Assembly: GCA_023105745.1 (NCBI GenBank)
Contig: JALGQZ010000003.1
Coordinates: 46,195,196-46,259,195, forward strand
Direction of reading: 5' to 3'
Source of the DNA: Austropuccinia psidii
Lineage: Eukaryota; Basidiomycota; Pucciniomycetes; Pucciniales; Sphaerophragmiaceae
Length of the DNA stretch: 64,000 bases
Part shown: piece after piece, positions 58,868-64,000 of the stretch
Position numbering within the stretch: position 1 is the first letter of the stretch
How the letters are laid out: every line of letters begins with the position of its first letter
Position numbers and translations under genes: made by a program
Notes under the pieces: model-generated
Databases searched by the model: none
Told to the model about the DNA's origin: nothing
What the model saw: only the letters and a program-made list of their open reading frames with translations

Positions 58868-60119
58868 ATGCCAAAAACATCAGCAATAATCCCATTACTT
58901 CATCAACTAAATATCATACAGAATATCCTTGTCATGGAATCCGATATTGATTCAGACCTGGAAGAAGATGTATCACTGTTACACCATCTCAGCACCCAAA
59001 GGTATCTTACACCCCTCCAAAAAAATCCCTCTGCATATATATACAACTCCAGCGATTTGGTCCAGTTATCAAGTCATAAATTCAAACAACTCTGCCGTAC
59101 TACTCATGAATCTTTCCAGCGGTTAGTTACCTTGATTCAAGATGATACAATTTTTCACAATTCATCAAGATTTAAACAGAGAGATCTAGCCATACAATTG
59201 GCTGTAGCATTAGCATGATTAGGATCCAATGGGAATGGGGCCTCTTTGGTAAAGCTAGGAATGCTATTTTTAGTTAGTCATGGGGCTATTGTATTATATA
59301 CACGGCGTATAATAAAAGCATTAATCAAGTATGAAAAGGAATATATCATGTGGCCAAATTCACAAAAGCGATTGGAGACTTCCCAAGTAATGCAAGCCAA
59401 AGGGTTTCCTGGATGTGTGAGATTTATAGATGGTAGTCTTATACCTTTGTCTCAAAGGCCACCCAAAGATGGTGAGGCATAATTTGATCACAAGAAGAGG
59501 TATTTATGCTATTCATATCTTATTTATTTAACCATTTTTGAGCTGATAATACATGTGATGTAGGTATTCACTGTCAATTCAATTGGTTTGTGATGTCAAC
59601 AGAGTGTTTATTTCACTACATGTTGGCTGTGCAGGCTCTCTTCACGATTCAAATGTGTACCAACATATGCAAATCTGAAAAAATCCACATGAGTATTATG
59701 GGAAAGATCAATATCTACTTGCAGATTCAGCTTATGCAAGCTCCCATTGGATTGTGCCAGCATACAAAGGTGTAACATCCCACTCAGAAGATAATCAGAA
59801 ATTCAATCTATTTTTGGCAAGATCAAGAGTATGGATTGAAAATTCCATTGGTGTGTTGAAAGGATGGTGGTCATCTTTGCATGAGATGCTAAATCAAATG
59901 TGTAATGTGCAAGAGGTACAATTATTTGTACAGTGGGTGGTAACCTGTGTTCTATTGCATAATCTATTAGCACAAGTAGGTGATGAATGGAGTGATTTAT
60001 ATGAGTATAATGACACCCCTGAGCTCCAAAAGATCACACAACAAGATGATGAAAATGGCCATTTGAATATGCGTGAAAGAGTCAAGCCCTACACTTTAGA
60101 TTGGTTCAGGAATAAATGA
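58868..60119 (+). pseudogene. PIF/Harbinger-type transposase (DDE), three nonsense codons
   Basis: Exon 1 (58868-59499) and exon 2 (59564-60119), joined across a 64-base intron (AG/GTATTT..GATGTAG/G), give about 395 codons in one frame with no frameshift. N-terminal helical region: LVQLSSHKFKQLCRTTHESF. The catalytic acids are in VRFIDGSLIPL (first D), AGSLHDSNVY (second D) and RVWIENSIGVLKGWW (E), with ADSAYASSHWIVPAYKG between. This domain cuts and joins transposon ends in the nucleus. Three in-frame stops break it: TGA 59216-59218, TAA 59480-59482 and TGA 59676-59678. All could come from C-to-T changes (CGA, CAA). PIF/Harbinger transposases usually work with a Myb/SANT-like partner; a candidate is at 63298-64000. 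Confidence 0.85.
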
Positions 60120-60402
60120 ATAGATTAATTACAAGTACTGACCATGTTTTAAGATTTATAAAGCATGTTTATTTTCAAAGAGAATTGTGTGAAGACTAAT
60201 ATTTGTAATACATTTTCAATCTATAGCCATGGAATGGTAAATGTTAATAATGGAATTGGATCATAATTATCCAATGTGTAAATATATATAATATATAATA
60301 TTTACAAGTTCTTATTTTTACATAATCTTTTTTTATCCTGTTCATTCCGCATAATTTTACCATTTACTTTTGTTTTAATTTCTTCAGAGCTGAGTTGTTT
60401 CA
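60120..60402. other. Convergent gap between transposase and dioxygenase relic
   Basis: About 280 bases of AT-rich sequence between the two converging reading regions. It contains TATATATAATATATAATA and probable 3' ends of both; no gene seen. Confidence 0.4.
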
Positions 60403-61573
60403 ATTTTTGTCCTGTAAGAAATAACTTCTTGTTGATTTGAAAAGAACAGCCAAAGTGTGTGATGGATTCATGTTCAAGCAATTGTTTTGCTGGCTTGGTT
60501 GTTTGATGAAGAATTTCAGATGTTCTCCAGAGTATTTCAACAATGCCTTCTTTTTTGGAAAAATCAAAAATGAATTTGTGGTTTGGAAATTATAATCCAT
60601 GCCCAGAGGGTATGAAAACTGTCGGAATTGGAGTGAAATTGTTTTTATTGATAAAAGAGAATATACCATAAGTCCATGAATTGATTTCATTATTATCAGT
60701 ATGCGGTTTATTGTGTAAGCCATTTAATGTGACTATAACATTTGAATAAGTTTTGAAATTGGGTGATTTGTTGGAATGCCATTCAAGTTGGCTGAAGTTT
60801 GGAAAATTGGCTGCATTCATGATTTCTTGATTGTCTTTAAGTGCATTATTTGAAAATCATTGAATGTGGGAGTGAATGAAATCATCAAATTCTTAAAGTG
60901 TTGACCATTGCTCATTATCTTCATCAATTGTTCTTTTGGTCAAGCCTGCCTTCCTTGCATAAACCCCAGAAGATCTACCTGAATCAGAACCCTGACAAAA
61001 TCCTATTCCTTTCATAATGCCATCAAGCATATCAGAGTTAGTGGTGATATTTTGACGGTTGTTTGAAAGCTTATTTAATGTTATGATCAATTTTTGAAGC
61101 TTATAGAAGATGGTAGTTGGACTGCTGAATGGGTGAATTTGATACATGAAAATAGGCAAATAGGGCTTGTTATGTCTATTGATAAGTACATAGGGTCTGG
61201 GTAGTTGTTTGTGTGGAGGAAGCTTCAACCAGGAGGCATTCTCATTCTTCTTCTTGTCTAGTGTAAGTATGGAGAAGCTGGTATTATAAAGGCCAAGCTG
61301 GCCTGCTGTTTGGTTCATATATAGAAGCATTCTTCTTTGTTGTCTGGACTTGGGTTTATTATGATTAAGAAAATTCTCATCTGTTAAATCATCATGATTG
61401 TGAGGTTGAGTCCCAACAGGCTTTAAATCATGAGGAATTAAAGAGAGTTTGGGCACATTCAGCTCATTGACAATCATCTGGTCATTTGGTTGAGTCCCAA
61501 CAGTCAAATGATCAGATGATTGATGAGAAATGGCTAAAGAAAGGGGGAATTGGTTGTTTGATGGTGATATCAT
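60403..61573 (-). pseudogene. TET/JBP-like 2OG-Fe(II) dioxygenase relic
   Basis: Read on minus from 61573. The N-part carries KSRQQRRMLLYMNQTAGQLG and, before the catalytic domain, GIMKGIGFCQGSDSGRSSG and VYARKAGL. After two in-frame stops (TAA 60893-60895, TGA 60857-60859) the same frame continues with NVIVTLNGLHNKPHTDNNEI, holding the H-x-D iron ligands (HTD), then SWTYGIFSFINKNN. A frameshift near 60600 leads to FLIFPKKKALLKY and SHTLAVLFKSTRSYFL, where the last His and the Lys/Arg would bind iron and 2-oxoglutarate. The layout fits the fungal Tet-like family (in active members, oxidation of 5-methylcytosine). It is clearly broken. The assignment is from motif order and memory, not a search. 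Confidence 0.65.
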
Positions 61574-61659
61574 GATTGCAGATTAAATATATTCCAAAAT
61601 TTAATTATTCCTCCCCTAAATTAAAAAAAAAACGTTCATCAGTATGGCATAGAAGGGAT

Positions 61660-62470
61660 TTGTGGTGGATGAATGGAGGAGGTGGTGGTGGTGGCAGATC
61701 ATTGGCTTATGTTGTTGCAGCAGTGGAGGACATGGTGGTGTGTCATCAGTGGTAACAGTGGGGGGGAGTTGGCCAGTAGGAAGTAGTGGTGGTGGTGGCC
61801 AAATGGCAGTGAGGGTGGAGGTAGCCTGTCGGCGGTCATGGTAGGGGCCGATTGGCAGTGGGGGTGGAGGTGGCCAGTAGGCGGTAGTGGTAGTGGTGGC
61901 CAATCGCCAGTAAGGGTAGTGGTGGTGGCAGCCAATCATAAGTGAGGGTGGACATAGCCTGTCGGCCATTTTGGTAGTTGTAGTGGTGGCCGATTGGCAG
62001 TGAGGGTAGTGGTGGTGGCAGCCGGTCGGCAGTCAGGGTGGACGTAGCCCATCAGCCGTCGTCGTAGGGGTGGAGGTGGCCGGTAGGTGGTAGTGGTAGT
62101 TGTGGCTGATCGGCAGTGAGGGTAGTGGTAGTGGCAGCCGATTGGCAGTCAGGGTGGACGTAGCCCGTTGGCCGTTATCGTAGGGGTGGAGGTGGCCGGT
62201 CGGCCGATCGCCAGTGAGGGTGGAGGTAGCCCGTTGGCGGTCGTGGTAGGGGGTGGTGGCCAATTGGCCAGTTGGCAGTAGTGGTGGTGGGGGTGGCCAA
62301 TCAGCAATCATGGTGGTGGAGGTGGCCAGTTGGCGGCCAATCAGCAGTGGTAGTGGTAGTGGTGGCCGGTCGGCGGTGGTGATGGTGGATGGATGGAGGG
62401 GGAGGTGGTGGTGGTGGTCAATTGGCAGAGGTAGTGGTGGTGGTGGATTGCCAGAGGATGGGGTAGTAAA
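61660..62470. repeat. G-rich minisatellite
   Basis: About 0.8 kb of plus-strand G-rich imperfect repeats built from GTGGTGGTGGC, GGCCGATTGGCAGTGAGGGT and GTGGACGTAGCCC. Larger units of about 116 bp are seen: GACGTAGCCC at 62041 and again at 62157, each followed by GGGGTGGAGGTGGCCGG. It contrasts strongly with its AT-rich setting. Long open frames on both strands (Pro/His/Thr-rich on minus) follow from the repeat and show no domain. The spaced GG and GGG runs could form G-quadruplexes. Confidence 0.85.
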
Positions 62471-63297
62471 AATAACAGTAATAGTAAGTATACTGTCATT
62501 TGTCATTGGTTACATTAATTTAAAAAAAAATCAGTACATACCGTTGATTATCAAAAGTCCTCCTGACTTTAGGCAACAATAAATTCACCAAAGGCCCTCA
62601 AACTACCCTTTTTGATCAATCAAAATTTGTTCTGATATCTGGGCAGATTGAAAGAACACATCAGTGCAATAAAATGAATATTAGTCACAGTGTATTCACT
62701 TACAAGTCCTGTGCCAATGGCAGACCTAAAAGCCTTCATCAAAAAAAATTGTTGATCAGATTTTTAGAAAGGAATAGATCAAATAAATATGGAGGAATTT
62801 ATTGAAAAGAACAAGTGATGAACAAGGATACTAAAATGAGGAACTTAATATTGACTTTTCAAAAAGACATTTGGTTAATTTTTAATCAAGGGATCAATTA
62901 TTCTCAACCTTGGAAAAATAGGTAATCATTTTTCTTACTAGCATTGCATTTTCAGAATTTAGAAGTCCGACTCGCATTTGTTAAAAGGCAATATGTCCAC
63001 TGCCTATTCTTCCTCACTGGACATATTAAACTTGATTAATTGCCACAACAAGAATTTCAAAGGGAAAACATCCCATAAAATACAACAACATCCTTTCAGA
63101 TTGATCATTTGAATGGGCATCTACATTCATCTTATGTGAGAAGACACCTGCAGTGTTGCATTAATCAACCGCAAAATTGCAAATTAAACTGTCATTTACC
63201 CATCAAATACCAAATGAGCCTAGTTTGAAAAACTAATCTGGTCAACAAATGGAACTGCTCATATTACATGCATAATATCTAACAAAGAACACTTACT
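62471..63297. other. Sequence between minisatellite and partner gene
   Basis: No clear gene. On minus, the stretch AAGGCTTTTAGGTCTGCCAT ends in GGACTT/GTAAGTG, and a CTGCCCAG acceptor-like site follows about 65 bases on. A small spliced exon is therefore possible but unsupported. TGTCCA at 62996 and TGGACA at about 63020 form a short inverted repeat. Confidence 0.3.
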
Positions 63298-64000
63298 TCA
63301 ACTCTTTTTATTAATCAAATTTAGAATACGCTCTAAATCTGCAATCGGATGGGAGGAATTCAATGCTGCTATAGTCAAGTCCATGTTCTGTTGTTTTTCA
63401 TGCATCTCAACTTCTTTTTGCCATTTTTCTTTCTCAAAATCAGATTTTTTGGCCTCTTTGGCCATATAAAAATCAAGTTGTGATTGTATTTTGGACTGTT
63501 CCAGCTTTCTACATTCAGAATTGTTTTCCCATTCAAATGAAATTTCCATCTCCTTCATTAATCTCTGTTGTTCAGTTTGCATGATCTGAGCACTCCTTTC
63601 TTCATTCCATTTTTGTTTTTCCCACTCTAACAAGGCCTCATCATGAGCTTGCCTCCCTGAAAGAAATATTATTAGTCTGTATGAACATCAGAATAAAACC
63701 ATCTCCTACAGACCTTTATGCCACTCAATCATTATTTGTGAGTAACTTGGAGACAACACATCAGACAACTTCTTCTGTGAGCCACTGGTATTATTAAGAT
63801 TGAAGTTGGAACTATGTTTTCTCTTTTTGGATCAACAATTTATCTTATACTGTAATTAAAAAAAAAAATTCAGAGTCAATTTGTTTCATATTGGTTTGAT
63901 GAAAGAAATCTTACTTTGGGCTCTTCCACATGGTCATTCTCTTAATCTTCAACAATATTGATATTTGGTTGAATCATGATTGTTCCCTCCTCTTTTATTG
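63298..64000 (-). pseudogene. Harbinger-associated coiled-coil partner protein (C-terminal part, runs off window)
   Basis: The last exon (63298-63656) encodes about 119 residues, mostly a charged coiled coil (EKQKWNEERSAQIMQTEQQR, KKSDFEKEKWQKEVEMHEKQ), ending LERILNLINKKS. A 57-base intron precedes it (minus GTCTGT..CTAAT..TTTCAG, 63657-63713). The upstream exon reads KKRKHSSNFNLNNTSGSQKK and LSPSYSQIMIEWHK, with a second intron candidate at 63850-63914 (GTAAGA..TTACAG). Stops at the start of that exon (TGA) and in the exon before it (EDstopENDHVEEPK) suggest decay. Myb/SANT-like PIF/Harbinger partners often end in such a coiled coil; the DNA-binding part would lie beyond 64000. Confidence 0.55.

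Noticed and set aside
61616..62582. Pro/His/Thr-rich frames on minus and Gly/Val/Trp-rich frames on plus over the G-rich minisatellite
   Set aside because: Low-complexity translation of a repeat; frames are open on both strands and shift between units, and there is no recognisable domain.

Overview
The window reads as a repeat-dominated, roughly 70-75% AT stretch of a fungal nuclear genome. No intact host gene is visible. The protein remains are Ty3/gypsy retrotransposon gag and pol, a PIF/Harbinger-type transposase with its coiled-coil partner, and a TET/JBP-like dioxygenase relic. The gag and pol proteins look like the large gypsy families of rust fungi (Pucciniales). My recollection is that they resemble most closely those of the giant AT-rich genome of Austropuccinia psidii, but that assignment is from memory and was not searched.

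Layout, left to right. (1) 1-9.2 kb holds nested plus-strand gypsy debris. A 1.4 kb LTR (family 2) interrupts the pol of a second gypsy (element C, 1381-5297). C's 3' LTR abuts a truncated family 2 pol with its own LTR (5342-7679), followed by a decayed chromodomain integrase (7715-8712). (2) 9.4-22.9 kb: a minus-strand gag-like fossil is split by element A (9975-22692), flanked by the 5-bp duplication TCTTC. Element A's own protease/RT junction is split by a solo LTR (15318-17344) flanked by AGATA. (3) 23-30 kb holds rust-type repeat sequence, an old pol fragment with LTR start (24.9-25.5 kb) and AT-rich DNA. (4) 30333-41482 is element B, a more decayed sibling of A. Its 3' LTR carries a 550-bp palindromic element. 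(5) 41.5-56.8 kb is very AT-rich and nearly free of genes. It holds an old 631-bp inverted-repeat element (49989-50619) and a second 550-bp palindromic element (51436-51985). (6) 56807-58400 is a 1.6 kb member of the same palindromic family with an expanded 21-bp array. (7) 58.57-64 kb is a PIF/Harbinger-like block: transposase on plus, TET/JBP-like relic on minus, a G-rich minisatellite, and the partner protein on minus, running off the window.

The most unusual system is the palindromic family. It has ends AGGGTGTTGGT...ACCAACACCCT, 6-bp target duplications, subterminal ACGTAAG motifs and an interior of 21-bp quasi-palindromic units. The two 550-bp copies differ by a clean inversion of an exactly matching 32-bp core lying between 30-bp inverted repeats. 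The second point of interest is the dioxygenase relic lying inside the Harbinger-like block.

Transitions at CpG sites recur in aligned copies, and many nonsense codons could come from C-to-T changes. Both fit cytosine methylation and deamination, but this is inference. The sibling elements A and B let several insertion sites be checked against their empty sites inside the window itself.
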